A DNA stretch of 64,000 nt, taken from contig NZ_AP022586.1 in assembly GCF_010731695.1 (NCBI RefSeq), positions 4,650,001-4,714,000 of the forward strand, read 5' to 3'. The notes beneath the pieces were generated by a model. It saw only the letters and a program-made list of their open reading frames with translations. It was not told where the DNA came from and ran no database searches. Of this stretch, positions 47,808-56,745 are shown one piece after another. Both the position numbers and the translations under genes were made by a program. How positions within the stretch are numbered: position 1 is the first letter of the stretch; the number at the start of each line of letters is the position of its first letter. The DNA comes from Mycolicibacterium litorale. Lineage in GTDB: Bacteria; Actinomycetota; Actinomycetes; Mycobacteriales; Mycobacteriaceae.

Positions 47808-48767
47808 CTACACCTTCGCGGGGTGGGTGAGGCGCGTGCGCCAGGCCCGGAGCAGCCCGGCGCCCGCCACCCGGAGCCGGCGTCCGTTCCCCACGGTGGC
47901 GCGCTGGTTGAAGATGTCGAAATCGATGGCTTCGATGCAGTCCAGTATCTCCGAATAGAGCACCGCCGCGGCGCCGACACAGGCGCGTGAGCGAGGATGC
48001 AGCAGCTCGACTCCGTGGCGGGCGTAGTCGTAGATGCGGCGGGTCACCGCGTGCTGTTCGGCCAGTGCCCGACGCACCCGGGTGTCCGTGCGCTTGGTGG
48101 TGTGACACCACATCAGCAGCTCACGGTCCACGCCGTGGGCGGCCAGCTCGTCGGCGGGCAGGTACACCCGCCCGCGGTCGAGGTCCTCGTCGACGTCGCG
48201 CAGGAAATTGGTCAGCTGGAAGGCCTTGCCCAGCGCCGCCGCGTACGGTGCGGCCTCCTCGCGCGGGACGACGGTGCCCAGCACCGGGAGCAGCTGCAGC
48301 CCGATGACCTCCGCCGAGCCGTACATGTACTGGTCGACCGCCGCCCGGTCCGGATAGTCGGTGACGGTCAGGTCCATCCGCATCGAGGCCAGGAAGTCGT
48401 CGAACAGCTCCCACGGGATGCCGTACCGGTGCGCGGTGTGCGCGACGGCTCGCAGCGCCGGGTCGTCGCCGTCGGTCTCGCCGTTGCCGTCGTTGACCAG
48501 GCGGTCGAACAGCTGCGTGGCCAGCCGCTGCAGCCGGTCGGCCCGCTCGCCGGTCGTGGCGGTGGACTCCAGGTCGTCGAGGATGTCGTCGGCGCGGCGG
48601 GCGAAGCCGTACAGCGCGTGCACCGCCGGCCGTTGTTCGGGGGCAAGCAGCCGGGTGGCCAGGAAGAACGTGCGCCCGTGTTCGGCGTTGAGGACCCGGC
48701 AGCAGCGGTAGGCGTTGCGCAGCGCCGGGTCGCGTACCCCGGCCGCGTCGAGTTCGGATCCGATCAC
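47808..48767 (-). CDS. crtB: Phytoene synthase
   Basis: A protein of 319 residues from GTG 48767, overlapping crtI as GTGA. It has the squalene/phytoene synthase motifs FARRADDILDDLE (first Asp-rich motif) and FLRDVDEDLDRGRVYLP (second), plus YMYGSAEVIGLQLLPVLG. It joins two GGPP to phytoene, the first committed carotenoid step. Confidence 0.95.
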   Translation of the reverse strand: MIGSELDAAGVRDPALRNAYRCCRVLNAEHGRTFFLATRLLAPEQRPAVHALYGFARRADDILDDLESTATTGERADRLQRLATQLFDRLVNDGNGETDGDDPALRAVAHTAHRYGIPWELFDDFLASMRMDLTVTDYPDRAAVDQYMYGSAEVIGLQLLPVLGTVVPREEAAPYAAALGKAFQLTNFLRDVDEDLDRGRVYLPADELAAHGVDRELLMWCHTTKRTDTRVRRALAEQHAVTRRIYDYARHGVELLHPRSRACVGAAAVLYSEILDCIEAIDFDIFNQRATVGNGRRLRVAGAGLLRAWRTRLTHPAKV

Positions 48768-50290
48768 AGCCCGCTCCTCGCTCTGCTCGAAGCCGTCGTG
48801 GCGATGGACGAGGTGACGGCCCCGGTGATTCGGTCTGCGGCCAACCGGCCGGACAGCAGTGCGGTCGGCACCCCGACACCGGGCACCGTGGACGAACCCG
48901 CCAGCACCACGTTGTCCGCACCGCGAACGGTGTTGGCGGGGCGGAACGGTCCGGTCTGGCCGAAGGTGTGCGCGAGTGCGAACGGGGTACCCGCCGCCAT
49001 GTCCTGCTGCGCCCAGCCGTCGGGGTCCACGACGTGCAGCAGTTCGAGGTCGTCACCCACCCCGGGCATCCGGCGGCGCACCGTGGCCAGCATGTCCTCG
49101 ACGTAGGCGGTGCCGGTCGTCGACCAATCGACCTGTCCCACGGCGTTGTTGGGCGCCGGGGCCAGGACGTAGAGCAGGTCGCGGCCGGCGGGGGCGAGGC
49201 TGGGGTCGCCTGCGCTGGGGCGGGTCACCAGCAGCGACGGATCGCTCATCACCCGCCCCTCGTCGATGATGTCGACGAACGTCTGCTCCCAGGCGTCGCC
49301 GAACAGGATGGTGTGGTGCGCGGTCCCCGGCTCTACCGCGGCACATCCCACGTGGGCCACCACCGCCGACGGCGCCGGGCGCAGCGGCAGCAGGCGACGG
49401 GGCGTGCGGCCCAGGAGGCGGTAGGTGGTCGGCAGCTCGGTGGTGAGGACGACGGCGTCGGCGGGGATCCGCTCGCCGGCGTTGGTCCGCACCGCGGTGA
49501 CCCGGCCATCGGCACTGCGCTCGAGCACCGAAACAACTGAGCCGTAATGGAATTCGACGCCCGCATCGGCGGCGGCCGCCGCCATCGCGTCGGGCACCGC
49601 CCGCATACCGCCGCGTGGGAAGTACACCCCGGCCACGGTGTCCATGTAGGCGATCACCGCGTAGGCCGCCAGCGCCTTGTGCGGTGGCACGCCCGCGTAG
49701 AGCGCCTGGAAGGTGAAGATGCGCCGTAGCCGCTCGTCGGGAATGTACTTGCGCACCACGCGATCCCAGCGCCGGAAACCGCCCATCGCGGCCAGGCGGG
49801 CCAGCTGCGGCGTCAGCAGTGACAGCGGCGAGTCGAAGTTGGAGGCGATGAAACCGTTGAACTCGGCCTGGTAGAGCCGGGTCAGCCAGGTGCGCAGGCG
49901 CAGGTAACCGTCCGCGGCGTCGGAGCCGGCGAACCGTTCGATCTCGGTGGCCATCGCCGTGGCGTCGGTGTGCACGTGCAGGCCGCTGCCGTCGGAGAAC
50001 GACGCCCGGTAGGCCGGGTCCACCCGATGGAGTTCGAGGCGGTCGGTCATCGAATCGCCGACGGCGGCGAACGCGTCCTCGATGATGTCGGGCATCGTCA
50101 GCACGGTCGGACCGGTGTCGAGCCGGTAGCCGTTGACGTCCATCCGGCCCATCCGGCCGCCCGGGAAGGTCTCCCGCTCCACCACGGTGACGGTGCGGCC
50201 GCGGCCGGCCAACTGGAGAGCGGCCGACAGGCCGGACAATCCGGCGCCGACGACCACTACGCGATCTGTTCGCCCCCCGACGGTGCGCAT
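48764..50290 (-). CDS. crtI: Phytoene desaturase
   Basis: A protein of 508 residues. FAD-binding VVVVGAGLSGLSAALQLAGRG at the N-terminus (about 10-30), then VERETFPGGRMGRM; the C-terminal GSSTVPGVGVPTALLSGRLAADRI is the standard bacterial CrtI ending. It converts phytoene to lycopene by four desaturations. ATG 50290 follows AGGAGA by 9 nt. The operon order is crtE, crtI, crtB, crtYc, crtYd. Confidence 0.95.
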   Translation of the reverse strand: MRTVGGRTDRVVVVGAGLSGLSAALQLAGRGRTVTVVERETFPGGRMGRMDVNGYRLDTGPTVLTMPDIIEDAFAAVGDSMTDRLELHRVDPAYRASFSDGSGLHVHTDATAMATEIERFAGSDAADGYLRLRTWLTRLYQAEFNGFIASNFDSPLSLLTPQLARLAAMGGFRRWDRVVRKYIPDERLRRIFTFQALYAGVPPHKALAAYAVIAYMDTVAGVYFPRGGMRAVPDAMAAAAADAGVEFHYGSVVSVLERSADGRVTAVRTNAGERIPADAVVLTTELPTTYRLLGRTPRRLLPLRPAPSAVVAHVGCAAVEPGTAHHTILFGDAWEQTFVDIIDEGRVMSDPSLLVTRPSAGDPSLAPAGRDLLYVLAPAPNNAVGQVDWSTTGTAYVEDMLATVRRRMPGVGDDLELLHVVDPDGWAQQDMAAGTPFALAHTFGQTGPFRPANTVRGADNVVLAGSSTVPGVGVPTALLSGRLAADRITGAVTSSIATTASSRARSGL

Positions 50291-50318
50291 CAGTTCAAGT
50301 CTCCTGTCTGTGTCCCGG

Positions 50319-51446
50319 TCATGCAGCCCGTTGCGTGCAGACCGCCGCCATGTTGACCAGTGCGGTCCGCACGGCGTCGTCCAGCGGGCTGGTGTGGAGG
50401 CGTTCCATCGCATGGGAGAGCCGCCGGTCGATGAGCTGCTCGATCCACTGCACGGCGCCGGTCGCGGCGATCAGGTTCCGCCAGCGGGCGAGGTCACCGG
50501 CGCTCAGGTCGCGCCGCGACATCAGCTCGGTGAGCTGGTTGCGCACCGCGGGTTCGGCCAGTCGGTGCGCGGCCATCACCACGCTGGTGGCCTTGTGTTC
50601 GGACAGGTCGCCCCCGGTGGGCTTGCCGGTGACCGTGGGTGCGCCGAAGATGCCGAGCAGATCGTCGCGCAACTGGAAGGCCTCGCCCACGGCTGCGCCG
50701 TACCGGCCGAGCAACCGCAGCGTCGGCTCCGGGCAGCCGGCCAGCGCGCCGCCGATCTCCAGGGGGCGGCGCACCGTGTAGTTCCCCGATTTGCGACGTG
50801 CAACGTCGAGCACGTCCTCCAGTGTCGGCCGTCCGCCCGCGTCGTTGACCAGATCGGCGAACTGGCCCACGGCCAATTCCGTGCGCATCGCGTCGTAGCG
50901 GGGCCAGGCGCGGCCGAGCGCGGCGGCGCCCAGACCGCTCTCCCGCATCATCTGTCCCGCCCACACCAGGCAGAGGTCGCCGAGCAGGACCGCCGCCGAT
51001 GCGCCGAACCGCTCCGCGGACCCGTTGAGGCCGTTTCGGCGGTGCCATTCGGCGAACCGCACGTGGGCCGAGGGCCGGCCCCGCCGCAGCGGCGAATCGT
51101 CCATCACGTCGTCCTGCAGCAGCGCGAAGATGTGCAGCAGGTCGAAACTGGCAGCGGCGCGCAGAGCGGCGTCATCCGGGCCGGCCCCGGCCAGCCAGCC
51201 CAGGTAGGCGAACGTCGACCGCAGGCACTTGCCGTCACCGACGAAGTCGGCGAGCACGTCGACGGTGATGTCGACACCGGTCAGCCGCAGATCCGACGCG
51301 CAGCGGTCGGTCACGAACTCCGTCACCGCGCCGATCGCGTGGCGGCGCACCTCGGCGCGCCAGGCGTCGAAGGAATCCTCGGTCAACCGCGCGTCCGGGG
51401 CCGGCCGCAATGCAGCGGCGAGCAGCCGATCATCGACACCGCTCAC
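50319..51446 (-). CDS. crtE: Geranylgeranyl diphosphate synthase
   Basis: A protein of 375 residues from GTG 51446. Two Asp-rich motifs of trans-prenyl synthases are present: LLQDDVMDDSPLRRG (first) and FQLRDDLLGIFG (second), with LRSTFAYLGWLAG and SGNYTVRRP. It condenses isopentenyl diphosphate to C20 GGPP for CrtB. It heads the carotenoid operon and is divergent from a DNA glycosylase gene. In mycobacteria such genes are also labelled idsA2. Confidence 0.93.
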   Translation of the reverse strand: MSGVDDRLLAAALRPAPDARLTEDSFDAWRAEVRRHAIGAVTEFVTDRCASDLRLTGVDITVDVLADFVGDGKCLRSTFAYLGWLAGAGPDDAALRAAASFDLLHIFALLQDDVMDDSPLRRGRPSAHVRFAEWHRRNGLNGSAERFGASAAVLLGDLCLVWAGQMMRESGLGAAALGRAWPRYDAMRTELAVGQFADLVNDAGGRPTLEDVLDVARRKSGNYTVRRPLEIGGALAGCPEPTLRLLGRYGAAVGEAFQLRDDLLGIFGAPTVTGKPTGGDLSEHKATSVVMAAHRLAEPAVRNQLTELMSRRDLSAGDLARWRNLIAATGAVQWIEQLIDRRLSHAMERLHTSPLDDAVRTALVNMAAVCTQRAA

Positions 51447-51503
51447 CCCGACCCCTTCGCGACTAACCCAGCTGCGGTTACCAAACTAGGGTTCTTGGTG
51501 TCC

Positions 51504-51528
51504 GTACCCGCAGTCGTGGAAACCAATC
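51504..51528 (-). promoter_or_regulatory. Possible SigF-type promoter of the carotenoid operon
   Basis: On the minus strand GATT (51528-51525), 15 nt and GGGTAC (51509-51504) loosely fit the SigF pattern GTTT-N15-17-GGGTA, 58 nt upstream of crtE. SigF is known to control carotenoid genes in M. smegmatis; the match is weak. Confidence 0.25.
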
Positions 51529-51582
51529 CGGATTCGATGTCACGATTGCGTCATCAGTCACTCATCCGTCGGGAGGCTCCGA

Positions 51583-52506
51583 GTGCCCGTTGACCTGGCG
51601 TTATGCCGTCGCGTGGTGTTCGGCGGTCCGGTCAGCCCGGCGCTGACTCTGACCCCGCTGCGGCGCGGTGGCGGCGACCCCTGTTTCGTCATCGCCGCCG
51701 ACGGCGCGATTTGGCGAACCAGCCTGCCGCCCAGCGGTCCGGTGACCGCGCGCATCACCCGTGCCGCGACGAACGCCGTCGACGTCGAGGCGTGGGGTGC
51801 CGGCGCCGAGGAGTTCCTCGACGGTGCGCCCGCGTTGCTCGGCGCCGACGACGACGCGACGGGATTCGCGCCGCAGGAGCCGACGCTCGCCGCGGCGCAC
51901 CGGCGCATCCCGCACCTGCGACTGGGCCGCACCGGCCGGGTGCTCGAAGCGCTGATCCCGGCGATCCTCGAGCAGCGGGTGTCGGGGATCGACGCATTCC
52001 GGGCCTGGCGGCTGCTCGTCACCAAGTACGGCACCCCCGCGCCCGGTCCGGCGCCGGCGACGATGCGGGTGCCGCCGAGCGCGCAGGTGTGGCGGCGGAT
52101 CCCGTCGTGGGAGTTCCACCGCGCCAACGTCGATCCCGGCCGGGCGCGCACGGTGGTGCTGTGCGCGCAGCGCGCCGACTCGCTCGAGCGGCTGTCCGCC
52201 CGGCCGCCGGAACAAGCGCGGGCGGCGATGATGTCGCTGCCCGGCGTCGGCATCTGGACGGCCGCGGAGACCGCGCAGCGCGCGTGGGGTGACCCCGACG
52301 CACTGTCGGTCGGCGACTACCACCTCGCCAAGACTGTCGGTTGGAGTCTGCTGGGCCACCCGATCGACGACCCCGCGATGCTCGACCTGCTCGAGCCGCT
52401 GCGCCCGCACCGCCACCGCGCGGTCCGGGTGCTGCTGGCCAGCGGATTGGCCCACAACCCACGCTTCGGCGCCCGTCAGGCGATCCCGAAACTTGCCGAA
52501 CTGTGA
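51583..52506 (+). CDS. HhH-GPD DNA glycosylase (AlkA-like)
   Basis: A protein of 307 residues from GTG 51583 (GGGAGG upstream). The helix-hairpin-helix LPGVGIWTAAETAQRAWGDPDALSVGDYHL (about 222-251) contains the catalytic Asp (GDYHL) of 3-methyladenine DNA glycosylases. The N-terminal ~100 residues form an AlkA-type beta domain. It removes alkylated bases in base excision repair. A zinc or iron-sulfur motif is not present. Confidence 0.87.
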   Translation: MPVDLALCRRVVFGGPVSPALTLTPLRRGGGDPCFVIAADGAIWRTSLPPSGPVTARITRAATNAVDVEAWGAGAEEFLDGAPALLGADDDATGFAPQEPTLAAAHRRIPHLRLGRTGRVLEALIPAILEQRVSGIDAFRAWRLLVTKYGTPAPGPAPATMRVPPSAQVWRRIPSWEFHRANVDPGRARTVVLCAQRADSLERLSARPPEQARAAMMSLPGVGIWTAAETAQRAWGDPDALSVGDYHLAKTVGWSLLGHPIDDPAMLDLLEPLRPHRHRAVRVLLASGLAHNPRFGARQAIPKLAEL

Positions 52507-52522
52507 CGTGGATCGGGGCGCT

Positions 52523-52548
52523 GATTACGTCAGGATGGGGGAGGGTAG
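52523..52548 (+). promoter_or_regulatory. Possible SigF-type promoter of dps
   Basis: GATT (52523-52526), 16 nt and GGGTAG (52543-52548) resemble the mycobacterial SigF promoter GTTT-N16-GGGTAT, 47 nt before the dps ATG. Stationary-phase sigma control of dps is known in M. smegmatis. Confidence 0.45.
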
Positions 52549-52594
52549 TCGAGGAGTCGAAGACTTTGATCACGCGCGGAAGAAGGAGATGTTC

Positions 52595-53134
52595 ATGGCA
52601 TACACCGTTCCCGGCATGACGGACAAAGAGGGCGCGCAGGTCGCGGAGTTGCTGCAGAAGCAGCTCAGCCGGTACAACGACCTGCACCTGACGCTCAAGC
52701 ACGTCCACTGGAACGTGGTCGGACCGAACTTCATCGGTGTGCACGAGATGATCGACCCGCAAGTCGAGCTCGTCCGCGGTTACGCCGACGAAGTGGCCGA
52801 ACGCATTGCGACACTGGGTGGTTCGCCGAAGGGCACCCCCGGCGCGATCATCAACGACCGTACCTGGGACGACTACTCGCTGGAGCGCGACACCGTGGCG
52901 GCGCACCTTGCGGCGCTCGATCTGGTCTACGACGGCATCATCGAGGACACCCGCAAGAACATCGAGGAGACCGAGGAAGCCGACCCGGTCACCAACGACA
53001 TGCTCGTCAGCCATTCGGCGGAGCTGGAGAAGTTCCAGTGGTTCGTCCGGGCCCACCTGGAGAACGCCGGTGGCGACCTCAAGCACGAGGGCAAGTCGAC
53101 CGAGAAGTCCGCGGCCAAGGCGACCAAGAGCTAG
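52595..53134 (+). CDS. dps: DNA-protecting ferritin-like protein
   Basis: A protein of 179 residues, close to M. smegmatis Dps1 along its length (LTLKHVHWNVVGPNFIGVHEMIDPQVELVRGYADEVAERI). The ferroxidase residues His, His, Asp and Glu at the dimer interface are present in this stretch. The C-terminal tail is rich in Lys (HEGKSTEKSAAKATKS), a DNA-binding tail in Dps1. It stores iron as a dodecamer and binds DNA under stress. ATG 52595 has AAGGAG with 6-nt spacing; the ATG at 52589 touches the site. Confidence 0.95.
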   Translation: MAYTVPGMTDKEGAQVAELLQKQLSRYNDLHLTLKHVHWNVVGPNFIGVHEMIDPQVELVRGYADEVAERIATLGGSPKGTPGAIINDRTWDDYSLERDTVAAHLAALDLVYDGIIEDTRKNIEETEEADPVTNDMLVSHSAELEKFQWFVRAHLENAGGDLKHEGKSTEKSAAKATKS

Positions 53135-53145
53135 TTCTGCCAATC

Positions 53146-53189
53146 ACACGAGAAAGGCCCGCGTCGCACGACGCGGGCCTTTCTCGTGT
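53146..53189. terminator. Long bidirectional terminator hairpin after dps
   Basis: A perfect 21-bp inverted repeat (53146-53166 and 53169-53189) with a 2-nt centre, framed by GAAAGG and CCTTTC, lies between converging dps and the secreted-protein gene at 53195. Confidence 0.85.
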
Positions 53190-53194
53190 TCGGG

Positions 53195-53473
53195 TCAGCC
53201 GCCGTTGGTGACGGGGTTCTTCGACAGCGGGATGAAACCGCCGTTGATCCACACGCCCCAGCGACCACCCCAGGCCGACGTCCACACGACCGGCTGCCCG
53301 GCCCAGTTCTCGGCCGGCTTGCGCGGTGCCCACGTCGGTACCGGCTCGCCGAGACCCGGCGCGGGCGGCGGCGGAGGAGGCTGCGCGATCGCGGTGGCGG
53401 CGCCGAAGCCGAGAGCGCCTGCGGTCAGTGCGGCCGCTGCCGCGACGGCGGACAGAGTCGATTTCAGGTTCAT
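53195..53473 (-). CDS. Small secreted Trp/Pro-rich protein
   Basis: A protein of 92 residues: signal peptide (MNLKSTLSAVAAAAALTAGA, cleavage near AIAQ), a seven-Pro run, then VPTWAPRKPAENWAGQPVVWTSAWGGRWGVWINGGFIPLSKNPV. Five Trp in about 45 residues suggest a compact extracytoplasmic module that binds ligands or envelope components. I do not recognise a named family. It is the last of three consecutive secreted-protein genes on this strand. Confidence 0.75.
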   Translation of the reverse strand: MNLKSTLSAVAAAAALTAGALGFGAATAIAQPPPPPPAPGLGEPVPTWAPRKPAENWAGQPVVWTSAWGGRWGVWINGGFIPLSKNPVTNGG

Positions 53474-53487
53474 CAGAGGTGGTCCCC

Positions 53488-53961
53488 TCAGCGCCGCTCG
53501 TTCGGTCCCCAGTGCCACACCGACGGGTCTGACGGCGGATAGCTCATGCAGACGTCGGTGGCGTGGGCGACCACGCCCTTGTTGTTGAAGAACAGCTTCG
53601 CCCAGTTACCCCACCGGGTGGCGACCTGTTCGTAGTAGACGTTGGTGGCGGTGTTCTCGGAGTACTGCCGGCGGCCGGTGTAGTCCAGCGAGAAGAACCA
53701 GTAGATCCGGTCGCGGGCCATGTTCTGGATGTCGATGGGCCGGTTGTTGTAGTCGATCATGTACCGCTGGTAGTAGACGGGCGAAGTGTCGCGCGCCGCG
53801 GCCATGTACTGCTCGACCGTGCAGGTGGTCCTCATGATCCGGTTCGGGATCGGATAGTCGTCGGTGGCATCGGCCGAGGCGACCGCCGGAGCGGCCATCA
53901 CTCCGATCGCCGCAGCCGCGCCGAGCGCACCCGCCCACAGCACTTTCAGACGGTCGGCCAT
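53488..53961 (-). CDS. Secreted protein, DUF5078-like
   Basis: A protein of 157 residues with a signal peptide (LKVLWAGALGAAAAIGVMAA, cleavage near ASA) and a mature part YPIPNRIMRTTCTVEQYMAAARDTSPVYYQRYMIDYNNRP, then TATNVYYEQVATRWGNWAKLFFNNKG. It resembles mycobacterial DUF5078 secreted proteins, whose function is unknown. Two Cys may form a disulfide. AGGGAG precedes the ATG. Confidence 0.82.
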   Translation of the reverse strand: MADRLKVLWAGALGAAAAIGVMAAPAVASADATDDYPIPNRIMRTTCTVEQYMAAARDTSPVYYQRYMIDYNNRPIDIQNMARDRIYWFFSLDYTGRRQYSENTATNVYYEQVATRWGNWAKLFFNNKGVVAHATDVCMSYPPSDPSVWHWGPNERR

Positions 53962-53999
53962 GCCACTCCCTCGGTCTTCGGTCGGTCGCGTACGGGCGC

Positions 54000-54335
54000 T
54001 CACGCGGGCTTCTCCGCAGCCATCTGCAGCAGCGCCTGATGGGCGGGGCAGTACGCCGGGTACGCCAGGCCCAGGAACTTCCACGCCTGCTCGGTGGTGC
54101 TGCCCTTGGGCAGCTGCCTCCCGACGAACGTCGCCGACGCGAAGGCGTCGCGGTCGACACCGCGATCGATCCGCTCGCAGGCGATCTTGGCGATCCAGGC
54201 GTTGTAGTCCTTCTGCCCGTAGACGCCGATGGTCTGCAGCGAATTCGAGAAATCGGTGTCGACATCGGCGTGTGCGACGGCCGGCGTGGCGAGCGCCAGG
54301 CCGGCGACGGCCACCGCCAGGATCGCTTTCTTCAT
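54000..54335 (-). CDS. Secreted DUF732 protein
   Basis: A protein of 111 residues: signal peptide (MKKAILAVAVAGLALATPAV, cleavage near AHA), then DVDTDFSNSLQTIGVYGQKDYNAWIAKIACERIDRGVD and YPAYCPAHQALL. The D..F...L...G and two conserved Cys are the DUF732 pattern, a mycobacteria-restricted family of small exported proteins without known function. It is 38 nt upstream of the DUF5078-like gene, probably in one operon. Confidence 0.87.
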   Translation of the reverse strand: MKKAILAVAVAGLALATPAVAHADVDTDFSNSLQTIGVYGQKDYNAWIAKIACERIDRGVDRDAFASATFVGRQLPKGSTTEQAWKFLGLAYPAYCPAHQALLQMAAEKPA

Positions 54336-54413
54336 AGCGAGGATGTTAGCCCGCCTAATTCTGCTTGTCACAGCGACCCTTGAGCCCTTTCGAACCGGCG
54401 GCGGCCCGAAAAG

Positions 54414-55241
54414 CTACCGGACCTCCGGGTCGGTCCTGCGTCCCGCGTGCCGGCCCGTCTCGTCGGCGATGAGCGCCTCGGCGTCGAGCGCGTCGTCGCG
54501 CACCGGGCGATCGGCCAGTTCCTCGTGGCGGCCGAACAGGTACGGGTAGGCGGCGCCCGCGATCGCGGCGCCGAGCAGCGGCGCCAGCCAGAACAGCCAC
54601 AGCTGGGCCGGCGCGTCGTTGCCGTTGAAGAACGCCACCCCGGTGGAGCGGGCGGGGTTCACCGACGTGTTCGAGATCGGGATCGAGATCAAGTGGATCA
54701 GCGTCAGGGTCAGCCCGATCGCCAGCCCCGCGAATCCCTTGGGCGCGCGGGTGTCGGTCGACCCGAGGATGACCAGCAGGAAGATCGCGGTCAATACCAC
54801 TTCGGCGATGAGCACCGACAGCAGCGAGTAGCCGCCGGGGGAGTGGTTACCGAATCCGTTCGCCGCCATGTTCCCGGTGGCGGTCCAGCCGTCCTGCCCC
54901 TTGGCGACGACGTAGATGACGAGTCCGGCCACCAGTCCGCCGGCCACCTGGGTGATCCAGTAGATCGGCAGCACCCGCCACTCCACGCGCCGGGCCAGCG
55001 CCGCGCCCAGGGTGACCGCGGGGTTGAAATGCCCGCCGGAGATTGTGCCGAACGCGTACACGCCGGTCAGCACGGTGAGCCCGAAAGCCAGCGCGACGCC
55101 GAGGAATCCGATGCCGAACGCGTAACCGTCCGCCGAGGTGAACTTCGCGGCGAACACCGCGCTGCCGCACCCGCCGAACACCAGCCAGAAGGTTCCGATG
55201 AACTCGGCGGCCACTCGGTGGGTCATCGTCGGTTCCCGCAC
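54414..55241 (-). CDS. aqpZ: Aquaporin Z-type channel
   Basis: About 275 residues with six transmembrane helices and both NPA motifs (GGHFNPAVT and VNPARSTG). The aromatic/Arg filter includes the Arg after the second NPA and FxGxxxxxF-type residues ([15 protein letters not shown]), fitting water-selective AqpZ over glycerol facilitators. An acidic cytoplasmic tail of about 40 residues extends the usual length. GTG 55241 has GAGGGAG 6 nt upstream; an in-frame ATG at 55226 is an alternative. Confidence 0.93.
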   Translation of the reverse strand: MREPTMTHRVAAEFIGTFWLVFGGCGSAVFAAKFTSADGYAFGIGFLGVALAFGLTVLTGVYAFGTISGGHFNPAVTLGAALARRVEWRVLPIYWITQVAGGLVAGLVIYVVAKGQDGWTATGNMAANGFGNHSPGGYSLLSVLIAEVVLTAIFLLVILGSTDTRAPKGFAGLAIGLTLTLIHLISIPISNTSVNPARSTGVAFFNGNDAPAQLWLFWLAPLLGAAIAGAAYPYLFGRHEELADRPVRDDALDAEALIADETGRHAGRRTDPEVR

Positions 55242-55315
55242 GCCCGCTCCCTCCGTCGTCAGGGCATCCCATCGAGGGTGACACACATCACAGCCCAGCA
55301 AAACCCTTCAGTCGG

Positions 55316-56719
55316 CTATGAGTCCTCGGCGCGCGCCCGGCGCTCGGCGTCGGCCGTCTCGCGGTTCCGTCGCTGAGCCCGATAGATCGACACGTCGGTG
55401 CGGGTGATCAGCAGGTACGCCACCCCCACCGCGACCATCGCGCACGGGACGACGGAGAACGACCCGGTCATCTCGGCCACCATGATCATGACCGCCAGCG
55501 GCGCGTGGGCGACGCTGCCGAAGCAGGCCACCATCCCGACGACCACGAACACCGCCGGGCCGTCGGGAAGCCCTGGCGCACCGGCCAATTCGCCGAGCCG
55601 CCACACCGCCGCACCCACGAATGCGCCGATCACCACGCCGGGCCCGAAGATGCCGCCCGAGCCGCCGGTGCCGATCGACAGCGAGGTGGCGAGGATCTTC
55701 GCGAACGGCAGCAGCAGCACGATCCACAGCGGGATCGCCATCAGCGTGTCGGTGGCCGCGGCCTTCTGCGCCCAGCCGTAGCCGCTGGCGAGGATCTGCG
55801 GGATGGCCAGGCCCAGCAGGCCGACGGCCAGACCGCCGAGCGCCGGTTTGATCACCGTGCCGCCCGGGAGCTTCGCGGTGAGCGCGACGGTGCCGTAGAA
55901 GACGCGGGCGTAGAGCCATCCGACCCCGGCGGCGACGACGCCGAGCACCACGAACCAGCCGAGGTCGAGGGGATGGTCGAACCGGAAGTCGGCGGCGACG
56001 TAGCCGAACAGCGGCTCGAAGCCGAGGATCGATCCGAACACCGCATACGCCGTCGCCGAGGTGATGAAGCCGGGGATCAGCGCCCGGTAGTCGAAATCCT
56101 CGCGGTAGACGATCGACGCGGCGAGCACGGCCCCGCCCAGCGGGGCGCCGAAGATCGACCCGATCCCCGCGCCGATCCCCAGCGACACCGCGACGCGGCC
56201 GTCCTCGTACGACAGGTCCAGGCGGCGGGCGAGGATCGACCCGAAGCCGGCCGAGATCTGCGCGGCCGGGCCCTCACGTCCGGCCGATCCGCCCGAGCCG
56301 ATGGTCAGCGCGCTGGTGATGGTCTTGACGACGATGGCCCGGGCGCGGATCGCCCTCGGGTCGGTGTGGACGGCCTCGATCGCGCTGTCGGTTCCGTGGC
56401 CCTCGGCCTCCGGGGCGAACCGCGCGACCAGCCACGCCGAGACCAGCGCCCCGCCGCAGGCGATCAGCGGGATGGCCCACGGCCGCTCGAAACCCGGGGA
56501 GCCGGGGTCACCTCCGTCGCCGGCCGGCTTCGGGATGTCGTACCCGCCGAGGTAACCGAGCAGGAACCGTCCGGAGTAGTCGAGCGCGAGGTAGAACACC
56601 ACCGCGCCGAGACCGGCGATGACGCCGATCGTGACGCCCAGGATCAGCCACTTGCGCAGGTAACCCGACCGTCGGATGAACACGCCGATTCCGCGGTCGG
56701 CGGCGCGGCCCCTGGGCAT
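55316..56719 (-). CDS. ClC-family chloride channel/antiporter
   Basis: A protein of 467 residues with about twelve helices. Ion-pathway motifs: GSGGSAGREGP (with the gating Glu), GTGGSGGIFGPGVVIGA, and GAPLGGAVLAASIV. The gating Glu in GREGP supports a Cl-/H+ antiporter or gated channel. The second glutamate of exchangers could not be placed with confidence. Close in position to the Rv0143c-type channel downstream of msrA/DUF427 genes in M. tuberculosis, from memory. No CBS domains follow. Confidence 0.93.
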   Translation of the reverse strand: MPRGRAADRGIGVFIRRSGYLRKWLILGVTIGVIAGLGAVVFYLALDYSGRFLLGYLGGYDIPKPAGDGGDPGSPGFERPWAIPLIACGGALVSAWLVARFAPEAEGHGTDSAIEAVHTDPRAIRARAIVVKTITSALTIGSGGSAGREGPAAQISAGFGSILARRLDLSYEDGRVAVSLGIGAGIGSIFGAPLGGAVLAASIVYREDFDYRALIPGFITSATAYAVFGSILGFEPLFGYVAADFRFDHPLDLGWFVVLGVVAAGVGWLYARVFYGTVALTAKLPGGTVIKPALGGLAVGLLGLAIPQILASGYGWAQKAAATDTLMAIPLWIVLLLPFAKILATSLSIGTGGSGGIFGPGVVIGAFVGAAVWRLGELAGAPGLPDGPAVFVVVGMVACFGSVAHAPLAVMIMVAEMTGSFSVVPCAMVAVGVAYLLITRTDVSIYRAQRRNRETADAERRARAEDS

Positions 56720-56745
56720 GCCCGGATGCTAGCCGAGCGGTCGGC

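Noticed and set aside
51447..51582. GTTT-N13-GGGTTA as a second SigF site upstream of crtE
   Set aside because: The spacer of 13 nt is too short for the SigF pattern.
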